Numbered from the stretch's first letter, positions 24,130 through 33,890 are shown. The stretch is 48,400 nt of DNA from Burkholderiales bacterium (GCA_022843705.1 JALHND010000009.1:1-48400); one strand, 5' to 3'. Numbers and translations are program-made. The notes: generated by a model not told the origin, from the sequence alone.

Positions 24130-25494
24130 TCAGGCCACGCGGGGAAACTCCAGGCTCACGATGGTGCCGCGTCCCCGCGCGGGTGACTGGATGTCGACCT
24201 TGCCGCCGTGCAGGTGGGCAATTTCGCGGACGATGGCGAGTCCCAGTCCGCAACCCTCGCCAGCCGTGCCGTCGGCGCGATAGAAACGCTCGAAAACCAG
24301 CAGCCGCTGGCTTTCCGGTATGCCGATGCCGTCATCCTCCACCCGCAGCATCGCGATGCCGCCTTCGCTTGCGGTCGATACCGTGATGCGCCCGCCGGAC
24401 GGGGTATAGGCAATGGCGTTGTCGATCAGGTTGGACAGCAGTTCCTTCAGCAGGAAAAAATCGCCGCGCAGCGGTGCCGCATGCAGTTCAAGTCCGAGGT
24501 CGATCCTTTTGCGTATCGCGGCCGGCATCAGGCTCTCCGCAGCCTCCCCGGCGACATTGCGCAGGTCAATGATCCGCATCGAATCCGCCTGCGCGAACCC
24601 CGCTTCGGCCCGCGCCAGTGTCAGCAACTGGTTGGCCAGTCGCACCGCGCGCTCCGTCGACAGCCCGAGCTCCCTCAGCACCCGCAGATGCTCCGCGGGA
24701 TCGCTCTGGCTGAGCCCATACTCGACCTGCATGCGCAGGCCGGCCAGCGGCGTGCGCAGCTGGTGCGCGGCATTGGCCACAAACTGCTGCTGTGACTGGA
24801 GGGTCCGGTCGAGCCGGGCCAGCAGTTCGTTCAGCGCAATCAACAGCGGACGCACCTCCACCGGCGCATGTTCGGGCGGGATCGGCCGCAGGTCGCGATG
24901 CGAACGGGCCTCAATCTCCTCGCGCAGGTGCTCCAGCGGCTCCAGACCCTTGCCGACGCCGAACATCACCAGCACAACCACCGACACGATCAGCATCACT
25001 TCGATGGTGATCATGCCGGTCAGTATCTGCCGGGTCAGCTCGCTGCGCTTGTTCCCGGTTTCCGCGACCTGGACAATGGCGTCGACACCGCGCAGGTTGA
25101 CACGCATGGCGGCCACCCGGACATTTTCGCCGTCGAGCCGGGCATCGTAGAGCAGTTCTCCGGCTTCAAGGAATGTGCCGCCCGGCGGCCGCAACTGCGC
25201 GTCTCCGGCGATCAGCCGGCCGCTCCGGTCGTGGACCGAGTAATAAATGCGATCGAACTGGTCGGTGCGCAGCAGCATGTCCGCGGAGTTCGACAGCGCC
25301 TCCGGATTGACGTCGGGGCGCGAATTGATCAGCCGCGTCAGCGACTGCGCGGTATCGAGGAGCACCCAGTCGTAGGCGGCGGTCACCGGGCGCAGTGCCA
25401 GCGCATGACCGAACAGCGTGGCCACCACCAGTGCCAGCAGCAGCAGCACGGCCAGCCAGCGGAACAGCAGCCGGCGGATGCTAAGCTGCGTCAT
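24130..25494 (-). CDS. TctE-like sensor histidine kinase
   Basis: 454 residues. Two transmembrane helices (about 10-32 and 160-182) flank a periplasmic domain of the two-component sensor N-terminal type found in TctE/QseC; then a HAMP-like linker, the H-box QFVANAAHQLRTPLAG with phospho-acceptor His244, and an ATPase domain with N box (ELLSNLIDNAIAYTP), G1 (VEDDGIGIP) and G2 (GCGLGLAIV). Partner of the response regulator, whose 3' end overlaps its start by 14 bases. TctDE systems control tricarboxylate uptake; which ligand is sensed here is not known. Confidence 0.92.
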   Translation of the reverse strand: MTQLSIRRLLFRWLAVLLLLALVVATLFGHALALRPVTAAYDWVLLDTAQSLTRLINSRPDVNPEALSNSADMLLRTDQFDRIYYSVHDRSGRLIAGDAQLRPPGGTFLEAGELLYDARLDGENVRVAAMRVNLRGVDAIVQVAETGNKRSELTRQILTGMITIEVMLIVSVVVLVMFGVGKGLEPLEHLREEIEARSHRDLRPIPPEHAPVEVRPLLIALNELLARLDRTLQSQQQFVANAAHQLRTPLAGLRMQVEYGLSQSDPAEHLRVLRELGLSTERAVRLANQLLTLARAEAGFAQADSMRIIDLRNVAGEAAESLMPAAIRKRIDLGLELHAAPLRGDFFLLKELLSNLIDNAIAYTPSGGRITVSTASEGGIAMLRVEDDGIGIPESQRLLVFERFYRADGTAGEGCGLGLAIVREIAHLHGGKVDIQSPARGRGTIVSLEFPRVA

Positions 25495-26161
25495 CGGGGG
25501 TCTTGTCGAGGTAATAACCGAAGCCGCGGATGGAATGGATCTTCACCCCCGCCGGCCCCAGCTTGTTGCGCAGCCGGGAGATGTAGACCTCGACCACGTT
25601 GAGATTCAGTTCTTCGTCGGTGCCGCTGATCGCCGACACGATCTGCTCCTTGCTGACGATCTTGCCGGCGCGCAGCACCAGGAACTCGAGCACGCCCCAC
25701 TCCCTTGCGGTCAGCCGGACCGGGTTGCCTGCAACCCAGACACGTTTCGCGGCGATATCGACACTGAGCTGTCCGCAGACAATCTGCGTTTCCGCCGTCT
25801 GCTGGCCGCGCCGGATCACGGCGCGCATCCGCGCCTCCAGCTCTATCAGTGAAAACGGCTTGATCAGGTAATCATCGGCGCCGAGGTCAAGGCCGTGCAC
25901 GCGGTCGGCCACGGAGTCACGCGCGGTCAGCACCAGCGCCGGCACATAACGTTCCCTCTGCCTTGCCCGGCGCAGCACTTCAAAACCGTCGAGGCCCGGC
26001 AGGCCGATGTCGAGAATGACCAGGTCGTATTCCTCGTGCGCCAGCAGCAGGTCCGCCTCGCGCCCGCCGGTCGCCAGTTCGACGCGATAACCGGCCTGCT
26101 GCAGGTAACGGACCAGCCCGTCACCCAGGGCCTTGTCATCCTCCACGATCAGCACGTGCAT
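25481..26161 (-). CDS. OmpR/PhoB-type response regulator, TctD-like
   Basis: 226 residues. Receiver domain with acidic pair (VEDD, residues 8-9), phospho-acceptor Asp51 (VILDIGLPGLDG), Thr in LVLTARD and Lys in LIKPF, then a winged-helix DNA-binding domain (LTAREWGVLEFLVLRAGKIV ... VYISRLRNKL). The ATG at 26161 is chosen over an in-frame upstream start because the family begins with MHVLIVEDD-like sequence. The first gene of the pair; a 238-base spacer upstream (26162-26399) shows no gene, only GC-rich sequence with a short direct repeat (GCGCCGGGGAA / GCGCCGGGGCA). Confidence 0.93.
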   Translation of the reverse strand: MHVLIVEDDKALGDGLVRYLQQAGYRVELATGGREADLLLAHEEYDLVILDIGLPGLDGFEVLRRARQRERYVPALVLTARDSVADRVHGLDLGADDYLIKPFSLIELEARMRAVIRRGQQTAETQIVCGQLSVDIAAKRVWVAGNPVRLTAREWGVLEFLVLRAGKIVSKEQIVSAISGTDEELNLNVVEVYISRLRNKLGPAGVKIHSIRGFGYYLDKTPDDAA

Positions 26162-26399
26162 TCCGGAATCACTCCTGCTTGCGTTCGGCGGACGGTCATG
26201 CGCCGCCTGCAGCATCAGCGCGATGCCGTCATGGACGCACTCTAATTCATCGCCTTGTATTGCCGCAAAAGCAGCTGCCGCCAGGTGCCGCTACGGCGCA
26301 ACACCGCGTTCAGCTTCGCGCAAGCTTCGTCCGGAAAGAATGCAGGAAAGCCGCTGCGGAGCCGGTCAAGGGCGCCGGGGAAGCGCCGGGGCAGACCGC

Positions 26400-26798
26400 C
26401 TATTGCGGCGGCGGATGCGGCATCACGCGCTGCCAGGCGGAAGCGCAGGTCTGCACATAGGGATAATAGGATTGCGAATCCGGGCAGTAATGCCAGGTCG
26501 GCGCCGCACCGGCCTGCGGTGCCCCCTGGGTCCGGGCCGGCGGCACCGGGTTGCCGCGCTCATCGTAGAACACCAGCGGCTCGCGTACGACCACCCGCTC
26601 GCGCAACACCACCGGGGGTGCCGGATGGTAGTACGGATACGGATAGGCATGCGCGGACCACCAGGGCGCGAACACCACCGGCGCACCGATCATCACGCCC
26701 ACCCGCAGCTTCGAATGGCCGCGGCCGCCATGGGCGTCGGCCGGCAGGCTCGCCGCCAGCGTAATCGCGGCCAGGCTCAGCATCAGGGTCTTGCACAT
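26400..26798 (-). CDS. Secreted hypothetical protein, Tyr/Pro/His-rich
   Basis: 132 residues with a signal peptide (MCKTLMLSLAAITLAASLPADA) and a mature part rich in Tyr, Pro and His (YPYPYYHPAPPVV), ending with a Cys-containing PTWHYCPDSQSYYPYVQTCASAW repeat-like unit that occurs in many proteobacterial small exported proteins. The Cys pair may form a disulfide. The start is set by GAGGAA six bases before this ATG; an ATG 11 codons upstream is less likely. Function unknown. Confidence 0.75.
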   Translation of the reverse strand: MCKTLMLSLAAITLAASLPADAHGGRGHSKLRVGVMIGAPVVFAPWWSAHAYPYPYYHPAPPVVLRERVVVREPLVFYDERGNPVPPARTQGAPQAGAAPTWHYCPDSQSYYPYVQTCASAWQRVMPHPPPQ

Positions 26799-26916
26799 GG
26801 ACAGTTCCTCCGGCATCCGGAATGCCGCCATGATAGCCCCGCGGATGCCCGCGGGCGGCCGTCAAATTGTTTCAGAATGTAACCGCCGGCGCTGCAGGCC
26901 GGGCGCCGGACAGGGG

Positions 26917-27663
26917 TCAGACCGGATTGTCGATGTCGATGAAGCGGTGACTCAATCCGAAACGCTGTGCGAGATGGTCGCCGAGCGCCTGCACCCCGTA
27001 GCGCTCGGTGGCATGATGGCCGGCGGCGATGTAGGCCACGCCGGACTCGCGCGCGGCATGCACGGTCTGTTCGGAAATCTCGCCGCTGATATAGGCATCG
27101 ACGCCGAGCGCGATGGCCTGCTCGAACAGCCCCTGCGCCCCGCCGGTGCACCACGCGATGCGGCGCAGCGGGCGCCCGGGATCGCCGATCAGCAGCGGCC
27201 GGCGCGCAGTTTCCCGCTCGATCCGTTCGCCAAAGCCGGCCAGCGTGATTTCATCCTGCAGGCTGCCATGCACGCCGATGTCCTGCTCCCCGAAGCGCCC
27301 GGAGGGCGTCATTCCGAAACGCAGCGCCAGCTGGGCGTTGTTGCCCACTTCCGGATGGACATCCAGCGGCAGGTGATAGGCAAAGAGATTGAGGTCATGC
27401 GCGAGCAGCGCGGCAATGCGGCGGCGGCGCATGCCGGTGATGCGTCCGTCCTCGCCCCGCCAGAAATAGCCATGATGGACCAGCAGCGCATCGGCGCCTG
27501 CGGCCACGGCCGCTTCGATCAGCGCCGAGGACGCGGTGACGCCGCTGACAATGCGGCGCACATCGGCGCGCCCTTCCACCTGCAGGCCGTTTGGGCAATA
27601 ATCCCGTAAATCAGGGACTTGCAGATAATCCGCAAGATAAGCTTCCAGCGCAGCACGTTCCAT
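26917..27663 (-). CDS. Nif3-like dinuclear metal centre protein (YbgI family)
   Basis: 248 residues of the Nif3/YbgI (GTP cyclohydrolase I type 2 homologue) family, which forms toroidal hexamers with two metal ions per subunit. The opening [21 protein letters not shown] is typical; metal ligands are seen as the LLVHHGYFW pair (two His) and, near the C-terminus, [10 protein letters not shown] with H and E. Biochemical role is debated even in model organisms. It is divergent from the DegS-like protease with 59 bases between starts, a common betaproteobacterial arrangement. Confidence 0.93.
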   Translation of the reverse strand: MERAALEAYLADYLQVPDLRDYCPNGLQVEGRADVRRIVSGVTASSALIEAAVAAGADALLVHHGYFWRGEDGRITGMRRRRIAALLAHDLNLFAYHLPLDVHPEVGNNAQLALRFGMTPSGRFGEQDIGVHGSLQDEITLAGFGERIERETARRPLLIGDPGRPLRRIAWCTGGAQGLFEQAIALGVDAYISGEISEQTVHAARESGVAYIAAGHHATERYGVQALGDHLAQRFGLSHRFIDIDNPV

Positions 27664-27722
27664 GGGTTTCCATCAGTTCACCAGGCAGCGAACATTGTAA
27701 CCGCGCCCCCGCGGCATCCTTC

Positions 27723-28892
27723 ATGCGAAAACTCTGGTTGATCTTCTGTCAGACGGCCACCATCTGCCTCGCCGCGCTGTTTGTCGTCAGCACCCTGCGG
27801 CCGGACCTGCTCAATGGCAACTCTCCCGAGGGCGCCGTGATCACCACCGTCAGGCAGATGGCCGGGGACGGCGGCGTGCCGCGTGCCGCCTCGTACAGCG
27901 ATGCCGCCAGGAAGGCGATGCCGGCGGTGGTCAACATCTACACCTCGCAGGCCGTGAAGCAGCGCCAGCACCCCTTGCGCGATGACCCGCTGTTCCGCTT
28001 CTTCTTCGGCGACCAGCCGGACGCCCAGGTCCAGCCCAGCACCAATCTCGGTTCCGGTGTCATCGTCAGCGAATCCGGCTACATCCTCACCAACAGCCAT
28101 GTCGTCGACGCCGCCGACGGCATCGAGATCGCACTGGCCGACACGCGGCGGGTCAACGCCAAGGTGGTCGGCACCGATCCCGAATCGGACCTCGCCGTGC
28201 TGAAAATCGACCTGCCGAAACTGCCGGCGATCACCTTCAGCCAGCCCGACAGCGCGCGCGTCGGCGACGTCGTGCTCGCCATCGGCAACCCCTTCGGGGT
28301 CGGCCAGACGGTGACGCTGGGCATCGTCAGTGCGCTGGGGCGCAGCCACCTCGGCATCAATACTTTCGAGAACTTCATCCAGACCGATGCCGCGATCAAC
28401 CCCGGCAACTCCGGGGGCGCGCTGGTCGATGTCAACGGCCACCTGATCGGCATCAACACCGCGATCTACTCGAAAACCCCCGGCGGCGCCTCGCTCGGCA
28501 TCGGCTTTGCGATCCCGGTCAGCACCGCGAAAACCGTGATGGAACAGATCATCCAGAACGGTTCGGTGCAGCGCGGCTGGATCGGCGTCGGCGTGCAGGA
28601 CCTGAACAAGGAAATCGCCGAATCATTCCGGATTCCGGAAGCACGCGGCGCGCTGATCACCGAGGTGTTCCGCGGCACGCCGGCGGACCGCGGCGGCGTC
28701 AGGGTCGGCGACGTCCTGGTCGCCGTCGATGGCAAGCCGGTGACCGATTCGGCGACCATGCTCAACCTGATCGCCGCGCTGGTGCCCGGCAGCCAGGCGA
28801 CCCTGCGCGTGTTGCGCGAAGCCAGGGCGCTGGAACTCAAGGTCACCGTCGGCAAACGGCCGAAACAGCCGCGGCGCGATATCACCGAATAA
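27723..28892 (+). CDS. DegS/HtrA-like periplasmic serine protease with one PDZ domain
   Basis: 389 residues. An N-terminal membrane anchor (LWLIFCQTATICLAALFVV), a trypsin-like domain with His126 (NSHVVDA), Asp156 (ESDLAVL) and Ser230 in GNSGGAL, and a single C-terminal PDZ domain (about 285-375, with ALITEVFRGTPADRGGVRVGDV). A single PDZ and an anchor resemble DegS, the sigma-E pathway site-1 protease, rather than DegP/DegQ. A possible stress-sensing role is inferred. The ATG at 27723 is chosen because the anchor starts there; a longer in-frame start would lie inside the divergent Nif3 gene. Confidence 0.92.
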   Translation: MRKLWLIFCQTATICLAALFVVSTLRPDLLNGNSPEGAVITTVRQMAGDGGVPRAASYSDAARKAMPAVVNIYTSQAVKQRQHPLRDDPLFRFFFGDQPDAQVQPSTNLGSGVIVSESGYILTNSHVVDAADGIEIALADTRRVNAKVVGTDPESDLAVLKIDLPKLPAITFSQPDSARVGDVVLAIGNPFGVGQTVTLGIVSALGRSHLGINTFENFIQTDAAINPGNSGGALVDVNGHLIGINTAIYSKTPGGASLGIGFAIPVSTAKTVMEQIIQNGSVQRGWIGVGVQDLNKEIAESFRIPEARGALITEVFRGTPADRGGVRVGDVLVAVDGKPVTDSATMLNLIAALVPGSQATLRVLREARALELKVTVGKRPKQPRRDITE

Positions 28893-28904
28893 GGCCCGCG
28901 GGCC
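28893..28904. other. 12-bp perfect palindrome between convergent genes
   Basis: GGCCCGCGGGCC directly after the protease stop codon and before the tatC stop. No T-tract, so a terminator role is uncertain. Confidence 0.3.
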
Positions 28905-28916
28905 GTGCCGCCGGCG

Positions 28917-29735
28917 TCACCGGCGGCTGCGTTCCTCCGCTTCGATGCGGTCCAGCTCGGAGTCCTGCGCCGCATCATCCGCCGTCCGGTAAGCGTCGCT
29001 GTCGCCTTCGCCGTCGGGCGCGCGCGGCCTGCCGCCGACAAAACGCGCGGCGAACAGTCCCACCTCGAACAGCAGGCACATCGGAATCGCCAGCAGCAGC
29101 TGCGACACCACGTCCGGCGGTGTCACGATCGCAGCGATCACGAAGGCGATGACGATGAAATAGGGCCGGATCTCGCGCAGCTGCTGCAGCGTGACGATGC
29201 CCATGCGCGTCAGCATCACCACGACGATCGGCGTCTCGAAGGTCAGGCCGAAGGCGAGGAACATGGTGAGCACGAAATTGAGGTAATTCTCGATATCCGG
29301 CGCCACCGAAATGCTTTTCGGCGCTATCTGGTTGATGAAGTGGAACACCGTGTTGAACACGAAGAAATAGCAGAAGGCGATGCCGATCACGAACAGCAGC
29401 GTGCTCGCCACCACCAGCGGCAGCACCAGCCGCTTTTCGTGGCTGTAAAGCCCGGGGGCCACGAACGACCAGGCCTGGAACAGCGTGTACGGCAGCGTCA
29501 GCACGAAGGCGACCATCATCGCCACCTTCACCGGCACCAGGAAAGGCGTCACCACGCCGGTGGCAATCATCTTCGAGCCCTCGGGCAATGCCTGCATCAT
29601 CGGCGTCGCCAGCAGGTCATAAAGCCCGGAAGCAAAGGGAATCAGCGCAAGCAGCACCACGCCAAAGGCGATCAGCGCGCGCATCAGGCGGTCGCGCAGC
29701 TCGACCAGGTGGGAGATGAAAGTGTCTTCGCTCAC
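28917..29735 (-). CDS. tatC: Sec-independent protein translocase subunit TatC
   Basis: 272 residues with six transmembrane helices. Conserved features: N-terminal SEDTFISHLVELRDRLMRALIAF with the SHLxELRxR motif that recognises twin-arginine signals, and the periplasmic loop containing FAFGLTFETPIVVVML. The charged C-terminal tail (RTADDAAQDSELDRIEAEERSRR) is longer than in E. coli. Follows tatB by 9 bases. It serves the Tat-type substrate seen in this window (the amidohydrolase); the Rieske protein is a possible substrate but its signal has only one arginine. Confidence 0.97.
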   Translation of the reverse strand: MSEDTFISHLVELRDRLMRALIAFGVVLLALIPFASGLYDLLATPMMQALPEGSKMIATGVVTPFLVPVKVAMMVAFVLTLPYTLFQAWSFVAPGLYSHEKRLVLPLVVASTLLFVIGIAFCYFFVFNTVFHFINQIAPKSISVAPDIENYLNFVLTMFLAFGLTFETPIVVVMLTRMGIVTLQQLREIRPYFIVIAFVIAAIVTPPDVVSQLLLAIPMCLLFEVGLFAARFVGGRPRAPDGEGDSDAYRTADDAAQDSELDRIEAEERSRR

Positions 29736-29744
29736 TGTGCGCGG

Positions 29745-30128
29745 TCAGGCCGGTTTCGCGGGATCCGTCGCGGCGGGGGATTCTGCGGCAGCGGGGGTCT
29801 CGGTGACGGCGGGTGTGACGGCATTGCCCCCTTCAGCCGGTGGCGCATCCCCGGCGATCCGGTTCATCTCGGTTTCCGCCGAACGCACGGTGTCGTTGAC
29901 CGACTGCTCCAGCGACTGCGCGGTTTCCTGCATGCTGGCCTGCAGCTTGCGCAGGTCGTCCAGCGCCATCTCGCGGTTGATGTCGGCTTTCACGTCGTTG
30001 ACGTAACGCTGCATGCGGCCGAACAGGTGGCCGACGGTGCGCGCAACCTTGGGCAGTTTTTCCGGGCCGATGACGATCAATGCCACCACGGCAATGACCA
30101 TCAGTTCGGAGAAGCCGATGTCAAACAT
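29745..30128 (-). CDS. tatB: Sec-independent protein translocase subunit TatB
   Basis: 127 residues. Begins FDIGFSELMVIAVVALIVIGPEKLP, the TatB transmembrane helix and the GPEKLP hinge, followed by an amphipathic helix (VARTVGHLFGRMQRYVNDVK) and a variable Ala/Pro/Thr-rich tail. With TatC it forms the signal-peptide receptor. It lies between tatA and tatC; the 75-bp tatA-tatB gap carries the TGAGG-word hairpin. Confidence 0.96.
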   Translation of the reverse strand: MFDIGFSELMVIAVVALIVIGPEKLPKVARTVGHLFGRMQRYVNDVKADINREMALDDLRKLQASMQETAQSLEQSVNDTVRSAETEMNRIAGDAPPAEGGNAVTPAVTETPAAAESPAATDPAKPA

Positions 30129-30141
30129 GGGTTGCGGACGC

Positions 30142-30206
30142 GAGGGGTGAGGAGTAAGGAGTGAGGAGACCGGTGTTACTCCTGACGCTTCACGCCTGAC
30201 ACCTTA
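30142..30206. repeat. TGAGG-word hairpin at the tatA stop codon
   Basis: Left arm GAGGGGTGAGGAG then TAAGGAGTGAGGAG, right arm TTACTCCTGACGC then TTCACGCCTGACACC and TTAC. The right arm ends in the TTA that is the complement of the tatA stop codon. The arms are inverted and imperfect, separated by about 8 bases. Confidence 0.6.
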
Positions 30207-30434
30207 CGACTTCGTCGACTCCTTGCGCGCCTCGCCATCGATGGTCTGGCCGGTGGAGGGCGGAATTTCCGTCTTGGCCTGCTCGGATTTGCCGTCCTCG
30301 GGTTTCATGCCTTCCTTGAAACCTTTCACCGCGCCGCCGAGGTCGGAGCCGATGTTGCGCAGTTTCTTGGTGCCGAACACCAGCACCACCACCAGCAACA
30401 CGATCAACCAATGCCAGATGCTGAACGAACCCAT
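30204..30434 (-). CDS. tatA: Sec-independent protein translocase subunit TatA
   Basis: 76 residues. Begins [24 protein letters not shown], the short TatA helix with the FGTKKL hinge, then an amphipathic helix ([19 protein letters not shown]) and a polar tail. TatA forms the translocation pore. It follows hisE in the his-tat transcription unit by 57 bases. Confidence 0.96.
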   Translation of the reverse strand: MGSFSIWHWLIVLLVVVLVFGTKKLRNIGSDLGGAVKGFKEGMKPEDGKSEQAKTEIPPSTGQTIDGEARKESTKS

Positions 30435-30491
30435 AACATGCTCCTCATGATCCGTGCGCGGGCACGGGAAAAAAATCCGCCGCTGCGGCGT

Positions 30492-30815
30492 TTAGCTGCC
30501 GCGCGACGCTTTTTCGGCAATGCCGGAAGTGCCTTCGCGCCGCTGCAGTTCCGCCAGCACGTCTTCGGGGCCGGCGCCATGCCAGGCCAGCAGCACCAGC
30601 GTGTGGAACCACAGGTCCGCCGTCTCGCGGACCACATGCAGTTTATCACCCTCCTTCGAGGCCAGCAGGGTCTCCGCCGCTTCCTCCAGCACCTTGCGCA
30701 GGATGGCGTCCTCGCCCTTCGCCAGCAGCCCGGCCACGTACGAACCGCCGGCCTCCGCCGCCTTGCGCGCCGCGATGGTCTCGCCCAGCCTCAGCAATAT
30801 GTCCTTGTCCGCCAT
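30492..30815 (-). CDS. hisE: Phosphoribosyl-ATP pyrophosphatase
   Basis: 107 residues. Hydrolyses phosphoribosyl-ATP to phosphoribosyl-AMP plus PPi, second step of histidine synthesis. Contains the MazG-like core KGEDAILRKVLEEAAETLLAS and RETADLWFHTLVLLAW with the acidic Mg-binding residues. It is separate from HisI, unlike the fused hisIE of enterobacteria. ATG at 30815 is used; a GTG at 30824 overlapping the hisI stop (GTGA) is an alternative. Confidence 0.95.
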   Translation of the reverse strand: MADKDILLRLGETIAARKAAEAGGSYVAGLLAKGEDAILRKVLEEAAETLLASKEGDKLHVVRETADLWFHTLVLLAWHGAGPEDVLAELQRREGTSGIAEKASRGS

Positions 30816-30820
30816 GGTGC

Positions 30821-31213
30821 TCACTTTTTGTAGATTGACTGCGGATCCTTCAGCACCGGGTCGGTTTCCACCCAGCGGCCATCCCGCAATTCAAGGAAAA
30901 AACAGCTGTGCCGCCCGGTGTGGCAGGCAATCCCGCCGACCTGCTCGACCTCGAACAGCACCGCGTCCTGGTCGCAGTCGGTGCGGATCGCGTGCAGTTT
31001 CTGCACATGCCCGGATTCCTCGCCCTTGCGCCAGAGTTTCCCGCGCGAACGCGACCAGTAATGGGCCTCGCCGGTCTGCTCGCTGCGCGCCAGCGCCTCG
31101 CGGTTGGCCCAGGCCACCGTCAGCACGCGTCCGCTGCCCGTTTCCTGTGTCACCACGGGAACCAGGCCGTCTTCGTTCCAGCGTATGCGATCCAGCCAGT
31201 CGGCAAGCATCAT
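30821..31213 (-). CDS. hisI: Phosphoribosyl-AMP cyclohydrolase
   Basis: 130 residues. Zn-dependent cyclohydrolase opening the purine ring of PR-AMP, third step of histidine synthesis. The zinc/Mg motifs are visible: DCDQDAVL (three Asp region) and [14 protein letters not shown] with its Cys/His ligands, and [19 protein letters not shown]. Starts at an ATG (two in a row) preceded by the 67-base hisF-hisI spacer that holds AT-rich copy E. Confidence 0.96.
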   Translation of the reverse strand: MMLADWLDRIRWNEDGLVPVVTQETGSGRVLTVAWANREALARSEQTGEAHYWSRSRGKLWRKGEESGHVQKLHAIRTDCDQDAVLFEVEQVGGIACHTGRHSCFFLELRDGRWVETDPVLKDPQSIYKK

Positions 31214-31246
31214 GTCACTGCGCCGCAACCTGCGACGCGCATATTT

Positions 31247-31277
31247 ATAAGTTATTGATTTTAATTGATATTTTTTT
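31247..31277 (+). repeat. AT-rich dispersed element, copy E
   Basis: ATAAGTTATTGATTTTAA then TTGATATTTTTTT, filling most of the hisF-hisI spacer and pointing against the operon. It breaks the GC-rich operon sequence sharply. Confidence 0.7.
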
Positions 31278-31280
31278 CAT

Positions 31281-32051
<771 letters not shown>

Positions 32052-32062
32052 GTTGAACTGCA

Positions 32063-32151
32063 AGGAGTGAGGGGTGAGGAGTCAGGCGCGTGGTGCGTGA
32101 TGCCGAATGGTGATCGTGCCCTCGCCTTACACCTCACCCCTCACGCCTTAC
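32063..32151. repeat. TGAGG-word hairpin at the hisA stop codon
   Basis: Left arm AGGAGTGAGGGGTGAGG then AGTCAGGCG (32063-32088); right arm CCTCGCCTTACACCTCACC then CCTCACGCCTTAC (32120-32151). The arms pair with mismatches around a 31-base loop. The right arm includes the complement of the hisA TAA stop (32148-32150). Confidence 0.65.
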
Positions 32152-32891
32152 TTCGCACCCAGTTTGTCGGCGAGTTTTTGCGCCGCGGCGAAATCGAGCG
32201 TGCCCTGGTACACCGCACGGCCGGTGATGGCGCCGGTGATGCCCTCGGATTCGACAGCGCAGAGCTTCTCGACGTCCTTGAGGTCGGTGATACCGCCGCT
32301 GGCGATCACCGGCACCGTCAGCTGGCGCGCCAGCGCGACCGTGGCCTCGATGTTGACGCCGGTGAGCATGCCATCACGGCCGATGTCGGTGTAAATCACC
32401 GCCTCGACGCCGTAATCCTGGAATTTTTTCGCGAGATCCGCGACATCGTGGCCGGTCATCTTCGACCAGCCGTCGACGGCCACCTTGCCGTCCTTGGCAT
32501 CGAGGGCGACGATGATGTGCCCCTGGAACGCGGTGCAGGCCTCCTGCAGGAATCCCGGGGTCTTCACCGCAGCGGTGCCGATGATGATGTAGCTGATGCC
32601 GGCATCGATGTAGGCCTCGATGGTGTCGAGGTCACGGATGCCGCCGCCAAGCTGGATCGGCAGATCGCTGCCCACCGACTTGACGATGGCCCTGATCGCC
32701 GCCTCGTTCTTCGGTTTGCCGGCGGCCGCGCCGTTGAGGTCGACCACGTGCAGGCGGCGTGCGCCCTGGTCCAGCCACTGCCGTGCCATGGCACCCGGGT
32801 CTTCGGAGAATATCGTGGCATCGTTCATGTCGCCCTGTTTCAGGCGCACGCACTTGCCGTCCTTCAAATCGATGGCAGGAATGATCAGCAT
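32148..32891 (-). CDS. hisA: ProFAR isomerase
   Basis: 247 residues, a beta/alpha barrel related to HisF. Catalyses the Amadori rearrangement of ProFAR to PRFAR. Catalytic Asp in [18 protein letters not shown] and the partner Asp in [14 protein letters not shown], plus phosphate loops IQLGGGIRD and ASGGITD, are seen. Between hisH (137-bp spacer) and hisF in the operon. Confidence 0.97.
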   Translation of the reverse strand: MLIIPAIDLKDGKCVRLKQGDMNDATIFSEDPGAMARQWLDQGARRLHVVDLNGAAAGKPKNEAAIRAIVKSVGSDLPIQLGGGIRDLDTIEAYIDAGISYIIIGTAAVKTPGFLQEACTAFQGHIIVALDAKDGKVAVDGWSKMTGHDVADLAKKFQDYGVEAVIYTDIGRDGMLTGVNIEATVALARQLTVPVIASGGITDLKDVEKLCAVESEGITGAITGRAVYQGTLDFAAAQKLADKLGAK

Positions 32892-33028
32892 GGGAATAAG
32901 CGGATTGCGGAGCGGATTGTGAAACGGTTTGGTCGAAAGGGGCGACGGGTAAACCGGATCAGGCAGTCATGGGCGGAAACGTTGACGTAGGCCGATGATA
33001 CACCAGCCGCAGCGTGTTCAGGCCGCTT

Positions 33029-33673
33029 TCAGGCTGCCGGCTGCCAGGCCACGAAATTCGCCAGCAGCCGCAGCCCGGCGACATGGCTTTTTTCGGGGTG
33101 GAACTGCACCGCGAACACGTTGGCACGCGCCGCTGCGCAGGCAAAACGGAAAGGGTAGGCACTCCAGCCGGCAACCAGCCCCGCATCGGCGGGCTCCGGA
33201 TAATAACTGTGCACAAAGTAGAAGCGGCTGCGATCGGGAATGCCCGCCCACAGTGCATGCGGCACCTGCTCGACCTCGTTCCAGCCCATGTGCGGCACCT
33301 TCAGCTTCTCGCCGCCGGAAGTTTTCATGCGCTCCGCGGGGAAACGCCGCACCCGGCCCGGCAGCAGCCCGAGGCCCGGCGTGTCGCCCTCCTCGCTGTG
33401 TTCGAACAGCATCTGCAGGCCGATGCAGATGCCGAGGAAGGGTTTGTCGCGCGCGGCATCAAGCAGCGCCTGCCGCAGCCCCCGCGCTTCCATCTCGCGC
33501 ATGCAGTCGGGCATCGCGCCCTGCCCCGGAAACACCACGCGCCGCGCAGACGCAACCTGCACGGGATCGCCGGTGACGACAACGCTGCAGCCGGGAGCGA
33601 CATGTTCGATGGCCTTGGATACCGAACGCAGGTTGCCCATGCCGTAGTCGATCACTGCGATGTCGATGCTCAT
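33029..33673 (-). CDS. hisH: Imidazole glycerol phosphate synthase, glutaminase subunit
   Basis: 214 residues, class I glutamine amidotransferase supplying ammonia to HisF. The nucleophile Cys lies in PFLGICIGLQMLFEHSEE, and the catalytic His and Glu in AVQFHPEKSHVAG. Starts VIDYGMGNLRSV as usual. It is separated from hisB by 217 bases that contain a repeat element with inverted termini. Confidence 0.97.
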   Translation of the reverse strand: MSIDIAVIDYGMGNLRSVSKAIEHVAPGCSVVVTGDPVQVASARRVVFPGQGAMPDCMREMEARGLRQALLDAARDKPFLGICIGLQMLFEHSEEGDTPGLGLLPGRVRRFPAERMKTSGGEKLKVPHMGWNEVEQVPHALWAGIPDRSRFYFVHSYYPEPADAGLVAGWSAYPFRFACAAARANVFAVQFHPEKSHVAGLRLLANFVAWQPAA

Positions 33674-33746
33674 GATCCGAATTTATGTTGCCGATTGAAC
33701 AACAGTTGGCAGAATGAAAAAACGAGCTGCAGGATGAGCGTAGCGA

Positions 33747-33871
33747 GCGGCCCGGTGACAAGGAGCACAGCGCCCCCCCAAGAGGACTTGCTTCGCGGCG
33801 CGCAGGAACCGAGACATATCGCAAAAGATAGGCGAGGTTACGGGCACTGCGCGACGCCGTCACCGGGCCGC
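33747..33871. mobile_element. MITE-like element with 13-bp inverted repeats, between hisB and hisH
   Basis: Ends are GCGGCCCGGTGAC (33747-33759) and GTCACCGGGCCGC (33859-33871), perfect inverse complements 99 bases apart, with imperfect extension outside (GAGCGTAGCGA vs GAGCTACTGC). The interior holds CCCCCCCAAGAGGACTTG then CTTCGCGGCGCGC, whose relative sits in frame in the dehydrogenase gene at 17676-17717. It has no coding capacity. The repeat is of a kind common in intergenic regions of Betaproteobacteria. Confidence 0.65.
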
Positions 33872-33890
33872 GCAGTAGCTCAGCCGGGAC

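Noticed and set aside
26270-26400. Tandem direct repeat GCGCCGGGGAA / GCGCCGGGGCA
   Set aside because: Only two short copies in GC-rich sequence; no array or element seen.
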